Positions 1 to 7,879 of a stretch of DNA of 64,000 bases are shown in pieces. The first letter of the stretch is position 1, and each line of letters begins with the position of its first letter. Made by a program: the position numbers and the translations under genes. The DNA lies in the NCBI GenBank assembly GCA_024998565.1, contig JACOEM010000002.1, positions 124,001 through 188,000 on the forward strand, in the 5' to 3' direction. The DNA comes from Nitrospira sp. Its GTDB lineage: Bacteria > Nitrospirota > Nitrospiria > Nitrospirales > Nitrospiraceae. The notes beneath the pieces are model-generated. The model did no database searches and was not told the DNA's origin. It worked only from the letters and a program-made list of their open reading frames with translations.

Positions 1-937
1 TGTCGTTGACCGACAGTCCTGTTTGTTTCAACAGACGCTGGATCGCTTCGACCGGCGCAATGGTGAACCATTCCGGTGCCAGTGCCGCACCGGCATACCC
101 GACGATACGGGCCATCGGTGCGAGGCCAAGGCGGGCGGCTTCTTCTTCAGCCATGATGACCAATGCGGCTGCTCCATCGTTGCAGGAGGGGGAGTTGCCC
201 ACCGTCAGGACTCCATCGTCCTGAAACACCGGTTTGAGCTGGCGCAGCTTGGTCAGATCCACCCGATTCGGTTCCTCATCGTCCGAGACGAGGACCGGCG
301 CTCCCTTTTTTTGCGGCACTTCGACCGGAACGATCTCCTTTTTGAAGGCGCCGCGGGCGATTGCGTCACGGGCCCGGCCGTAACTTTCCAGCGCGAAGTC
401 GTCGACCTCCTGTCTCGACAATCGATACTTGGCCGCGCACAACTCCCCCGCGTTCCCCATGTGAAACTGGTTGTAGACGTCCCAGAGCCCGTCTTTGATT
501 AAACTGTCGGTCAGCTCGCCGTGCCCCAGTCGGTAGCCTTGTCTGGCTTTCTCCAGCAGGAACGGGGCTCGTGTCATGTTTTCCATTCCGCCGGACACCA
601 TGATGTTCGCCTCTCCCAGCGCGATGGCCCTTGTCGCCATCATCACGGCCTGCAGGCTGGATCCGCAGACCTTATTGACGGTCACCGCACCGACGGAATG
701 GGGCAGCCCCGCGCCGATGGCCGCTTGTCTGGCTGGTGCCTGACCCAATCCTGCGCTGAGCACGCATCCCATCAGGACTTCGTCGATCCGATCACCCGGC
801 AGTTGGAGCCGTTTGACGGCTTCGGCGATGGCGAGGCTCCCGAGCTTGGTTGCCGGGACTGAGCTGTAGCTTCCGTTGAAGCTGCCCATGGGGGTTCGGA
901 CTGCGCTCACGATGACGGCATGGTGTCTGGCGTTCAC
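1..937 (-). CDS. Acetyl-CoA acetyltransferase (thiolase), 3' end cut by window edge
   Basis: Thiolase-superfamily enzyme that joins or splits acetoacetyl-CoA and acetyl-CoA. About 312 of the usual ~390 residues are inside the window. The N-terminal AVIVSAVRTPMGSF opening and the nucleophile loop NKVCGSSLQAV (Cys91) are clear; the C-terminal His and second Cys loops lie beyond the left edge. I chose a GTG start: it overlaps the stop of the E2 gene as GTGA and has GGGAG about 8 nt upstream. It is the last visible gene of the minus-strand catabolic operon, where it would take acetoacetyl units from tyrosine or branched-chain breakdown to acetyl-CoA. Whether it acts in degradation or synthesis cannot be told from the sequence. 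Confidence 0.93.
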   Translation of the reverse strand, partial: MNARHHAVIVSAVRTPMGSFNGSYSSVPATKLGSLAIAEAVKRLQLPGDRIDEVLMGCVLSAGLGQAPARQAAIGAGLPHSVGAVTVNKVCGSSLQAVMMATRAIALGEANIMVSGGMENMTRAPFLLEKARQGYRLGHGELTDSLIKDGLWDVYNQFHMGNAGELCAAKYRLSRQEVDDFALESYGRARDAIARGAFKKEIVPVEVPQKKGAPVLVSDDEEPNRVDLTKLRQLKPVFQDDGVLTVGNSPSCNDGAAALVIMAEEEAARLGLAPMARIVGYAGAALAPEWFTIAPVEAIQRLLKQTGLSVND

Positions 938-2091
938 AACAGTTTCTCCCAATCGCTCTCTTCAAGATACTGTTTCACCCTGGCCATGAAGCGGTCGGCG
1001 GTGGCGCCATCGATCACCCGATGGTCGAACGAGAGGCTCAGGTAACACATGGGGCGAATCGCGATGGCATCGTTGATGACGACCGCGCGCTTCTGCACCG
1101 ACCCTACTCCGAGGATGGCAGTCTGCGGTTGATTGATGATGGGGGTGCTGAAAAGACTGCCGAAGCCGCCGTGGTTGGTGATGGTGAAGGTACCGTCCTG
1201 GACTTCTTCTGGTCTTAACCGCTTGCTCCTGGCTCGTTCGGCAAGGTCTGTTATCTCATGGGCAATCTGGTTCAGTCCTTTGCGATCGGCATGCCGAATG
1301 ACGGGAACCAACAGGCCGTCGTCGAGTGCCACGGCGATGCCGAGATGCACGTCCTGCTTGATCACGAGTCCCTGTTCCCGCCAGGAGGAATTCAGAAGCG
1401 GGTGCTCTCTAATAGCGCGCGTGACGGCGCTGATCACGAACGGCAGATAGGTGAGCGCGCGGCCCTCGCGGAATCCGGCAATGCCGGTGAAGTCCGCTTC
1501 GAAAAAGGTCGCCACATGGGCCGCCGTGTGCCGGCTCTGGACCATGCGCTCGGCGATGGTCTTTCGCATTTGAGACAGGGGCACGATCTCTTCAAGCGTG
1601 GAAGCGGGAGGCGGGGATGGCGTTGCGGCGAACGTCCCTTGCACGCTGCCGGTGGATTCGCGCTTGCCGATCACGTCCAGCAGGTCATGCTTCGTGACTC
1701 TTCCGCCCTCGCCGGTTCCTGTGATTGCGGAGAGATCCAGGCCATGTTCTTTCGCCAGTTGTCGAACGGCTGGCGAGTAGTGACGCTCGCCCGGTCCTGC
1801 CTCCATCGGCCGGACCGTCACACCCCCGACACGATTGACGACGCCTGATGCCGGCTGAGTATCGAGCCTGGCCAGCATTGTCCCTACCGGAACGGTTGTT
1901 CCTTCAGGCACGAGTACCTCGGTGAGGAACCCTGTCGCGGGTGAGGGAATGTCCAGAGCGACCTTCTCGGTTTCCACTTCCAGGAGCGGCTGATCTTTTT
2001 CGACGGCTCCGCCTTGAGGGATCAGCCATTTGACGACGGTCCCTTCCGCGATGCTTTCACCGAGTTGGGGCATCACAATGTCGGTCGCCAC
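934..2091 (-). CDS. 2-oxoacid dehydrogenase E2 (dihydrolipoamide acyltransferase)
   Basis: E2 core of a 2-oxoacid dehydrogenase complex, moving the acyl group from lipoyl-lysine to CoA. Residues 1-77 form one lipoyl domain with the lipoylated Lys in VETEKVALD (about 43). A peripheral-subunit-binding domain follows (about 104-142, SPAVRQLAKEHGLDLSAITG). The C-terminal CAT domain has the catalytic SFDHRVIDG motif near the end. At 385 aa it is a compact single-lipoyl E2. The start is GTG with GGAGG 5 nt upstream. It follows E1beta directly and overlaps the thiolase downstream. No E3 gene is visible, so dihydrolipoamide dehydrogenase must be encoded elsewhere. Substrate is undetermined; branched-chain 2-oxoacids fit the context best. 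Confidence 0.94.
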   Translation of the reverse strand: MATDIVMPQLGESIAEGTVVKWLIPQGGAVEKDQPLLEVETEKVALDIPSPATGFLTEVLVPEGTTVPVGTMLARLDTQPASGVVNRVGGVTVRPMEAGPGERHYSPAVRQLAKEHGLDLSAITGTGEGGRVTKHDLLDVIGKRESTGSVQGTFAATPSPPPASTLEEIVPLSQMRKTIAERMVQSRHTAAHVATFFEADFTGIAGFREGRALTYLPFVISAVTRAIREHPLLNSSWREQGLVIKQDVHLGIAVALDDGLLVPVIRHADRKGLNQIAHEITDLAERARSKRLRPEEVQDGTFTITNHGGFGSLFSTPIINQPQTAILGVGSVQKRAVVINDAIAIRPMCYLSLSFDHRVIDGATADRFMARVKQYLEESDWEKLL

Positions 2092-2128
2092 TTCGACCTC
2101 CAGAGCGGTTCGCTGCTTCGTTCTCAGT

Positions 2129-3121
2129 TCAATAGGCCGCCAACTTCTTCGCTCCCGCGACGATGTCGCTCACTTTGGGCAGAAAGAATTCTTCCAGCGG
2201 CGTGCTGAACGGTACCGGCGTGTCCGGCGGGGCGATGCGGAGAATCGGCCCATCCAGAGAGTCGAAGCAGTCTTCCGCCAGCAATGCGGAAATTTCGGCC
2301 CCGATCCCGCCGGTTTTGTTGTCCTCGTGCAGAAGGATGACCTTGCTGGTCTTGCGCACCGATTCGTAGATCGTCTCCTTGTCGAGCGGGATCAAGGTGC
2401 GAAGGTCCACTACCTCAAGATCGATGCCTTCTTTGCCCAACAGTTCCGCCGCTTCCAGGGCCAGATGGACCATCGCTCCGTACGTGATGAGCGAGACGTC
2501 ACGGCCGGTTCGTTTCACCTCGGCTTTTCCGAGGGGAACGATGTAATCCTCCTGAGGCAAGGCAGCTTTGATCCGGCGATAGAGGAACTTGTGTTCAAAG
2601 TAGAGAACCGGGTTGGGATCGCGAATTGCCGCCTTCAACAGTCCCTTTGCATCATAGGGTGTTGAAGGAGCGACGATCTTGAGTCCGGGAGAATGGAAGA
2701 ACCAGCCCTCGGGACATTCGGAGTGAAAGGGACCGCCGTGAACGCCTCCGCCGAACGGTGCCCGGATGACCAACGGAACCGCCGCGCCCCAGCGATAATG
2801 ATTCTTGGCCGCCACTTCGGTGATCTGGTCGAACGCGCAGGAAATGAAGTCCGCAAACTGCATCTCGACCACCGGTCGCAATCCCATCATGGCCGCACCG
2901 ATGGCCGCGCCCACAATGCCGGATTCGGAAATCGGCGTGTCCAGCACGCGCCATTCGCCATATTTTTTGAGGAACCCTTCCGTGACCTTAAACGCCCCGC
3001 CGTAGGTGCCGATGTCTTCGCCCAACAGAAAGACGCGCTCGTCCCGGCTCATCTCTTCATCCAGGGCCTGGGAAATTGCGTCTACGTAAGTGACTTCCTG
3101 CGTGAGCGTCGCGGTCGTCAT
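2129..3121 (-). CDS. 2-oxoacid dehydrogenase E1 beta subunit
   Basis: Beta subunit of the thiamine-diphosphate-dependent E1 decarboxylase (pyruvate/branched-chain type), full length at 330 aa. Family landmarks are VFLLGEDIGTYGGAFKVT near the N-terminus, DTPISESGIVGAAIGAAMMG and EMQFADFI in the pyrimidine-binding domain, and the transketolase C-terminal domain from about residue 200 (DLRTLIPLDKETI). Its ATG overlaps the stop of the E1alpha gene by four bases, which implies translational coupling and equal subunit supply. PDH, BCKDH and acetoin dehydrogenase E1beta cannot be separated by eye; the amino-acid-catabolic surroundings favour branched-chain 2-oxoacids. Confidence 0.94.
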   Translation of the reverse strand: MTTATLTQEVTYVDAISQALDEEMSRDERVFLLGEDIGTYGGAFKVTEGFLKKYGEWRVLDTPISESGIVGAAIGAAMMGLRPVVEMQFADFISCAFDQITEVAAKNHYRWGAAVPLVIRAPFGGGVHGGPFHSECPEGWFFHSPGLKIVAPSTPYDAKGLLKAAIRDPNPVLYFEHKFLYRRIKAALPQEDYIVPLGKAEVKRTGRDVSLITYGAMVHLALEAAELLGKEGIDLEVVDLRTLIPLDKETIYESVRKTSKVILLHEDNKTGGIGAEISALLAEDCFDSLDGPILRIAPPDTPVPFSTPLEEFFLPKVSDIVAGAKKLAAY

Positions 3122-4119
3122 GGGTGCACCTCGTCTTCCGTGGCGAACACTCCCACCAGCGTCTCCCGCCCTTCCGGCAGGGGGCTCTGTTCGGCGAACT
3201 CCGTCCCTGCGTCGACTTCTTTCTTGGCTCGTTCTCCCACCTCATGAAAATACGACGCATCGCCGTACCCTAACTGTGTCACGAGGCGTTCGGCTCTCAA
3301 GATGGGATCTTTGGTTTTCCATTCCTCCAGCAATTCGCGTGGGACGTACTTGGCTGCGTCATGTTCGGAATGGCCATGCATCCGCATGGTTTTAAATTCG
3401 AGAAAGGTCGGGCCTTCGCCGGCCCGGGCCTTGGCGATGGCTCGCTGGGATGCGAGGTAGACGGCTGCGACATCATTGCCGTCCACAATCTCGCCCGGCA
3501 TCCCGTAGGCTTTCGCCCGCTCGACCACATCGGTAATCGCCATTTGATACCGCACCGGCGTGGAATAGGCATATTGATTGTTGGTGCAGAAGAACACGAC
3601 CGGCAGCCGCCGCACCGCCGCAAAGTTCATGGCTTCATGAAAGTCGCCTCGACTCGTTCCTCCGTCGCCGGTTCCGGCAAAGGCCACGCGGGACTCTCCT
3701 CTGATCTTGAAGGCCAGCGCCGCGCCTGCGGCGACCGGCATGTTGTCGGCCAGATGGCTGACGAATCCGATCATCCCGCGTTTCAAATCGCCCATATGCA
3801 CATTGCCGTCTTTTCCTTTGGTCGGGCCACCCTGCTTGCCGAGGTACTGGGCGATGATTTCTCCGGGGGAGAAGCCGCGAATGAGAAACGCGCCCATATC
3901 GCGATGAAACGGCGCAATGACGTCATCCGGCCTCAGCGCCGAGGCATACCCGACGGCGATCGCCTCCATTCCATGACTCGTATAGACGCCGCCGACGATG
4001 CGGCCCTGCCGGTAGAGCGCGCTGATCCGGTCTTCCAGGCTTCTCGTCAACCGGAGGTAGTGGTACATATCGAGGAGGTCGCCGCGTTTGATTTCATTGG
4101 CAATGACCGCCACGTCCAT
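3118..4119 (-). CDS. 2-oxoacid dehydrogenase E1 alpha subunit
   Basis: Alpha subunit of the E1 heterotetramer, 333 aa. The ThDP/Mg signature GDG(X)n-NN is present as GTGDGGTSRGDFHEA through FFCTNNQYAYSTP. The phosphorylation-loop-like MRMHGHSEHDAAKY is also typical of the family. It is translationally coupled to E1beta (ATGA overlap) and lies about 30 nt downstream of the phosphoribosyltransferase-like gene. The E1alpha-E1beta-E2 order is the common bacterial arrangement for heterotetrameric complexes. Nothing looks degenerate. Confidence 0.94.
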   Translation of the reverse strand: MDVAVIANEIKRGDLLDMYHYLRLTRSLEDRISALYRQGRIVGGVYTSHGMEAIAVGYASALRPDDVIAPFHRDMGAFLIRGFSPGEIIAQYLGKQGGPTKGKDGNVHMGDLKRGMIGFVSHLADNMPVAAGAALAFKIRGESRVAFAGTGDGGTSRGDFHEAMNFAAVRRLPVVFFCTNNQYAYSTPVRYQMAITDVVERAKAYGMPGEIVDGNDVAAVYLASQRAIAKARAGEGPTFLEFKTMRMHGHSEHDAAKYVPRELLEEWKTKDPILRAERLVTQLGYGDASYFHEVGERAKKEVDAGTEFAEQSPLPEGRETLVGVFATEDEVHP

Positions 4120-4149
4120 GATGACCTCCAGAGTGAGGTGGCCAGGTAC

Positions 4150-4911
4150 TCAGAGTGCCGGAAGATCCCGCCATGACAACAGGGGTGTGTGCTCCTTGCA
4201 CGAGTGACAATCGGACGCGTCCCACTGCGGCATGTCCAGGTCCACGCTGAAGTAAAAGGGAAACCGTGCCGTGAGTTCGTCCATCAAGGGGAACTGCCCG
4301 CTGTCTCGCCTGGCAAAAACCATCATGCCGGTAAGTTGCCCTCCGCGATCCGTCACGACCTTCCCCAACTTGCTGACGCACAGGCCGCGAGTGGTCACGT
4401 CGTTTAGGGAGAGAAAGCGTTCTCCCGTTTCGACTGTGCCTTGGATGATGTCGGTGCCGATCTTGCCCGTCTCGTGATTGAACGGGGTCAGGACGACGCG
4501 GAGCGGCATCTGTGGAGCCAGGATGTCGCTGGTTCGCTCAGCCAAAAAACGCGCGTCGGATGAGGTGGTGAGAATTCCTGCCGGCGGATGGTGTCGAAAC
4601 GTCTGCATGATCCACTCCGCCATGTTGGATGCGATCATGGTCACGAGATCTGGGAATCGCGCGATGGATTCAAAGCGCAGATAGACATCCGTGTGGTGGC
4701 CGGAGACCACTTCCACATGGCTATCGAAATACACCGCTCGCGAGTCGCGCAGCATTCGCTGAATATCCCAGGACGACAGGGTGGGATGGGGGGTGTCGCG
4801 AATGAGATGTTCCAGCCTCATGTCGATCTCCGACCCCTCATAGAGCTTCTTCTGTCGCTCCATCAACTCCAGGGTGGTAGCTTGCGGTGACTTGTCGATT
4901 GACGGCACCAT
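4150..4911 (-). CDS. Divergent phosphoribosyltransferase-like protein
   Basis: A 253-aa protein resembling the orotate phosphoribosyltransferase fold. The part from about residue 60 has the spacing of an OPRT (YFDSHVEVVSGHHTDVYLRFE, then GILTTSSDARFLAERTSDIL), but the PRPP loop reads FLSLNDVTTRG instead of the usual VDDVxTTG, so one acidic residue is Asn. A C-terminal CHSCKEH motif could bind metal. The ATG start has GAGGAG 8 nt upstream. It sits between the FAH hydrolase and E1alpha in a catabolic operon where no nucleotide synthesis is expected. It may be a regulator or have a new substrate; the fold call is moderate and the function unknown. Confidence 0.55.
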   Translation of the reverse strand: MVPSIDKSPQATTLELMERQKKLYEGSEIDMRLEHLIRDTPHPTLSSWDIQRMLRDSRAVYFDSHVEVVSGHHTDVYLRFESIARFPDLVTMIASNMAEWIMQTFRHHPPAGILTTSSDARFLAERTSDILAPQMPLRVVLTPFNHETGKIGTDIIQGTVETGERFLSLNDVTTRGLCVSKLGKVVTDRGGQLTGMMVFARRDSGQFPLMDELTARFPFYFSVDLDMPQWDASDCHSCKEHTPLLSWRDLPAL

Positions 4912-4924
4912 GACCCGTACTCCT

Positions 4925-5908
4925 CTAGTTCTGTGCGGCAATAGTCGTTCTCAGAATGCCAATCGGCTGAATCTCCAGTTCGACGACATCGCCGGGTTTC
5001 AGATACCGATCAAGCTCCAGGCCGCAGCCGCCGCCGACTGTCCCGGAGCCGAACAGATCGCCGGGATACAGGAACTCACCTCGCGACACATGCTCGATCA
5101 TTTGTGAAAACGACCAATGGATTGAACCGAAGCGTCCCTCAGACCAGACTTCGCCATTGATCCGGGCGATCATCCGCAGAGCAGCGAGATCCTGAATGTC
5201 ATCGGGGGTGACGATGCAGGGACCGATGGCGGTGGCGAAATCTTTCCCTTTTGCCGGTCCGAGGCGGCAAGCCATTTCCTGGAATTGAATGTCTCGCGCG
5301 CTGAAGTCGTTCATGATCGTATAGCCCGCGATGTAGTTGACGGCATCCCGCTCGGCAATATCGATTCCTTTGCGTCCGATGATGCAGGCCAACTCCAGTT
5401 CGTAGTCCAGTTTCTGTGTGTTGAGCGGCCACCGGAGCTCATGATCAGGCCCGATGATCGTCCGGTGGTTGCCTTTGTAGTACACGGGTGCCTTGTACCA
5501 TTCAGGCGGGATCGGTTGTCCCCGTCGCTTGGAGGTCGCCGCAATGTGCTCCTCGAAGGCAATAAAATCACGCAGGGATGAAGGATTGGGGAGGGGAGCC
5601 GTCAATCGGACGCTCGCCGGATCGTAAAAGATGGTCTCACCCGCCGGACCTGCGATGGAGGAACTATGGCCTACCGCATAATCGAATGCGCGACGGGCCG
5701 CGTCTGTCGCAGCGGGGCCGCCTTCCAAAAACTCCAACATGGTGGCGGGGACCTGCACGTCGGCGAGGCGGCGCGGTTGTGTTTCGCCCTGATCGGTGAG
5801 TCGTCGCGCCTGCGCCATGTTGAGGTCTACGATCGAGGCATTGTGCAACGCACCGATTCTGGTGAAGGTTCCGACGGGAGTGCGCACCTGGAAGCTGACG
5901 AGTTTCAT
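4925..5908 (-). CDS. Fumarylacetoacetate hydrolase (FAH) family protein
   Basis: A 327-aa FAH-superfamily C-C bond hydrolase, probably splitting fumarylacetoacetate (or maleylacetoacetate-derived acid) into fumarate and acetoacetate, the last step of homogentisate degradation. Metal-binding landmarks include EEHIAA, LDYELELACIIG, NDFSARD and the Lys in GKDFATAIGP; GSGTVGGGCGLEL lies near the C-terminus. The chosen ATG overlaps the hmgA stop (ATGA) and has GGAG 6 nt upstream. The length is nearer to the short bacterial FAH-like hydrolases than to the ~420-aa fumarylacetoacetase, so the exact substrate is inferred from the neighbours. No maleylacetoacetate isomerase gene is seen. Confidence 0.88.
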   Translation of the reverse strand: MKLVSFQVRTPVGTFTRIGALHNASIVDLNMAQARRLTDQGETQPRRLADVQVPATMLEFLEGGPAATDAARRAFDYAVGHSSSIAGPAGETIFYDPASVRLTAPLPNPSSLRDFIAFEEHIAATSKRRGQPIPPEWYKAPVYYKGNHRTIIGPDHELRWPLNTQKLDYELELACIIGRKGIDIAERDAVNYIAGYTIMNDFSARDIQFQEMACRLGPAKGKDFATAIGPCIVTPDDIQDLAALRMIARINGEVWSEGRFGSIHWSFSQMIEHVSRGEFLYPGDLFGSGTVGGGCGLELDRYLKPGDVVELEIQPIGILRTTIAAQN

Positions 5909-7020
5909 GGGCGGCTCCAACTCATCGCATAGTCCTTCAGTTCAACGGCGTCGCATTCGGGCATCACCGTAAAGGCCCGTCGCGATTCGATCATCACGGC
6001 GACTTCGTCCGTCTGCTCCTTGGTCTTGCTCGCGGCGATGGCCTGCGGGTGCGGGCCATGATGAATCCCTTGTGGATGCAGCGTGAACATGCCGGGATGA
6101 ATGCCGGCGCGGCTGAAAAAATCTCCCTGGTGATAAAAGAGCACTTCGTCATAGTCCATGTTGCGATGATAAAACGGAACGCGAAGTGCGCTCGGGTCGC
6201 TTTCCAGCGGCCTTGGCGCGAAGGTCGATATCAGCAGTCCGCCGGCTTGAAAGGTCATGTGCACGCTGGGCGGGAGGTGATAGCGCGGGCTGATGACCGG
6301 ACGAAAATCCCGGACATTCAACTTGGCGACCCAGAGGTCACCCTTCCAGGCCGCGACATCCATGGGATAGAACGGGTAATACACCCGGGTGTAGTCACCG
6401 TCCCGCTTGATGCGCACTTCCCATTCGTGTCGACTATGGGCGTCTTCAGGAGGCAGCGCCAGTTCCGGTGCGGTGAGGACCCCCGGATCAAATAACGCAT
6501 GGCGGCCGAGCGGGCCTCGATCCGGCACTTCGACAGGCGCCGTAGTCTCGACCATGAGAAACAGCCCCGGCTCTCCCTTCGTATCGACATGGACTCGATA
6601 TGTTGTGCCTTTCGGGATCACCAGGTAGTCGCCCGGTTCATAACTCAAGAATCCGTAGTCCGTTTCCCACCGACCGCGCCCACGATGCACAAAGACGATT
6701 TCGTCCCCGTCGGCATTGCGCACGAAGTGAGGCATCGTTTCCGCACGTCTGGACAGGGAGACTCGGGCATCCGGACTCTGCAAGACCAGGGTTGGGCGTC
6801 CGTCGGCGGAATGGTAATCGGCGGTCGGCAACTCGGTGCAGGTAAACGCTCGGGGGCGGAGCGGACCGTCGATCCTGCTCCACGCAGTCGGTGGATGGTG
6901 GTGGTAGAGGTGCGAGGAGGGGCCGCTGAACCCCTGACGACCATGCTCTTCCTCATGGAGGCCGTCGGGAACGCCGACGTGTGCCTGATTGGGAGGAGCG
7001 CCTTTTTTCACTAAGTACAT
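5905..7020 (-). CDS. hmgA: Homogentisate 1,2-dioxygenase
   Basis: Cupin-type Fe(II) ring-cleavage dioxygenase converting homogentisate to maleylacetoacetate, the central step of tyrosine catabolism. At 371 aa it is shorter than the ~430-aa proteobacterial enzyme, but the C-terminal iron region is recognisable: PPSVHMTFQAGG, YHRNMDYDEVLFYHQG and HPQGIHHGPHP supply the expected His and Glu ligands. The start is the ATG next to a GTG, with AGGAGG 8 nt upstream. It is the second gene of the operon, directly after the HPPD-like gene and overlapping the FAH hydrolase, so three consecutive pathway steps are adjacent. Confidence 0.88.
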   Translation of the reverse strand: MYLVKKGAPPNQAHVGVPDGLHEEEHGRQGFSGPSSHLYHHHPPTAWSRIDGPLRPRAFTCTELPTADYHSADGRPTLVLQSPDARVSLSRRAETMPHFVRNADGDEIVFVHRGRGRWETDYGFLSYEPGDYLVIPKGTTYRVHVDTKGEPGLFLMVETTAPVEVPDRGPLGRHALFDPGVLTAPELALPPEDAHSRHEWEVRIKRDGDYTRVYYPFYPMDVAAWKGDLWVAKLNVRDFRPVISPRYHLPPSVHMTFQAGGLLISTFAPRPLESDPSALRVPFYHRNMDYDEVLFYHQGDFFSRAGIHPGMFTLHPQGIHHGPHPQAIAASKTKEQTDEVAVMIESRRAFTVMPECDAVELKDYAMSWSRP

Positions 7021-7057
7021 CACGAACCTCCTGATGCCTCAGGGACGGCTCGATGTT

Positions 7058-7654
7058 TTACGACGTCGACTGAAACGACTCGGATGGCGTGTCTTTAAAG
7101 GGAAGCGGAAGGGTCTCGTAGTCGATGATTGTTTTCTCGATTCCTCTGGTTTGATCCCGCTCAATATCTCTATAGAGCGCTTCGACGGTCGCGCGCACGA
7201 ACGTCTTGGATTCCTCCAGCCCGTGCTGCCGTTGGGTCAGTTCCAGGAACAGGCCGCACCCGGGGAAGAGGGGATAGGTGAATCGCTGCTTGAGGGGCCC
7301 GAAGCCGTCCCGGCCATTCTTGGTTTCTCCGGAGAATCGGACTCCATGTGATTCCCATTCGCGACAGACCGCTTCGATGTCATCGACCTCTAGGGCGATG
7401 TGCTGAACCCCTTCGCCGTATTTGTCGATGAAGTCACAGATCTGGGACCGACGTGCCTTATTGCGGCCTTGCATGAGCGCGATTTTCGCATCGCCCCGTT
7501 GAACGACCACGGTGTCCATGCTCGACATGTCACTGCCGACATCCTGAGCGGACCAAATCACGTGAAAGCCGAGTACGGTGGTGAAGAGGGATTCGACGGC
7601 GGCGAGATTTTTCACGCAGAGCGTGATGTGATCAATACCGATGGCTTCTTTCAT
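7058..7654 (-). CDS. Single-domain VOC dioxygenase, 4-hydroxyphenylpyruvate dioxygenase-like
   Basis: A 198-aa vicinal-oxygen-chelate protein resembling the catalytic C-terminal half of HPPD. Three probable iron ligands are visible: His in IDHITLCVKN, His in GVQHIALEVDD and Glu in LFLELTQRQ, the last preceded by an HPPD-like RFTYPLFPG stretch. Usual HPPDs are about 350 aa with two VOC units, so this is a half-size form. The position directly upstream of hmgA argues that it makes homogentisate. The ATG has AGGAGG just upstream and is the first gene of the leftward operon. It may pair as a dimer to rebuild the two-unit fold; another VOC activity cannot be excluded. Confidence 0.72.
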   Translation of the reverse strand: MKEAIGIDHITLCVKNLAAVESLFTTVLGFHVIWSAQDVGSDMSSMDTVVVQRGDAKIALMQGRNKARRSQICDFIDKYGEGVQHIALEVDDIEAVCREWESHGVRFSGETKNGRDGFGPLKQRFTYPLFPGCGLFLELTQRQHGLEESKTFVRATVEALYRDIERDQTRGIEKTIIDYETLPLPFKDTPSESFQSTS

Positions 7655-7734
7655 GGTGGGTCCTCCTACGCGGCCTCGGAAAACGTGGAAGGGACTCATG
7701 CCATTGTCGCGATCGGGAAGAGCAGGATTCACAT

Positions 7735-7789
7735 ACGCTCACACTATATAACATAATAGTTGCATCGTTCAATATAGATTTTGTATCAT
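7735..7789. promoter_or_regulatory. AT-rich divergent promoter region
   Basis: The 225-nt gap between the leftward catabolic operon and the rightward diiron-protein gene holds an unusually AT-rich patch. Rightward, TTGCAT (7760-7765) is 18 nt from TATCAT (7784-7789). Leftward, TTGAAC is about 16 nt from TATATA. Divergent promoters here would start both operons. Assigned by eye only. Confidence 0.4.
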
Positions 7790-7879
7790 TTGCCATGGCG
7801 ACGAATATGAGAAAGGAAATTCGCATGCAGTTGGGTTGGGACGAGACGGGACATCCCGGTATGACCGCGGAGGTGCACG

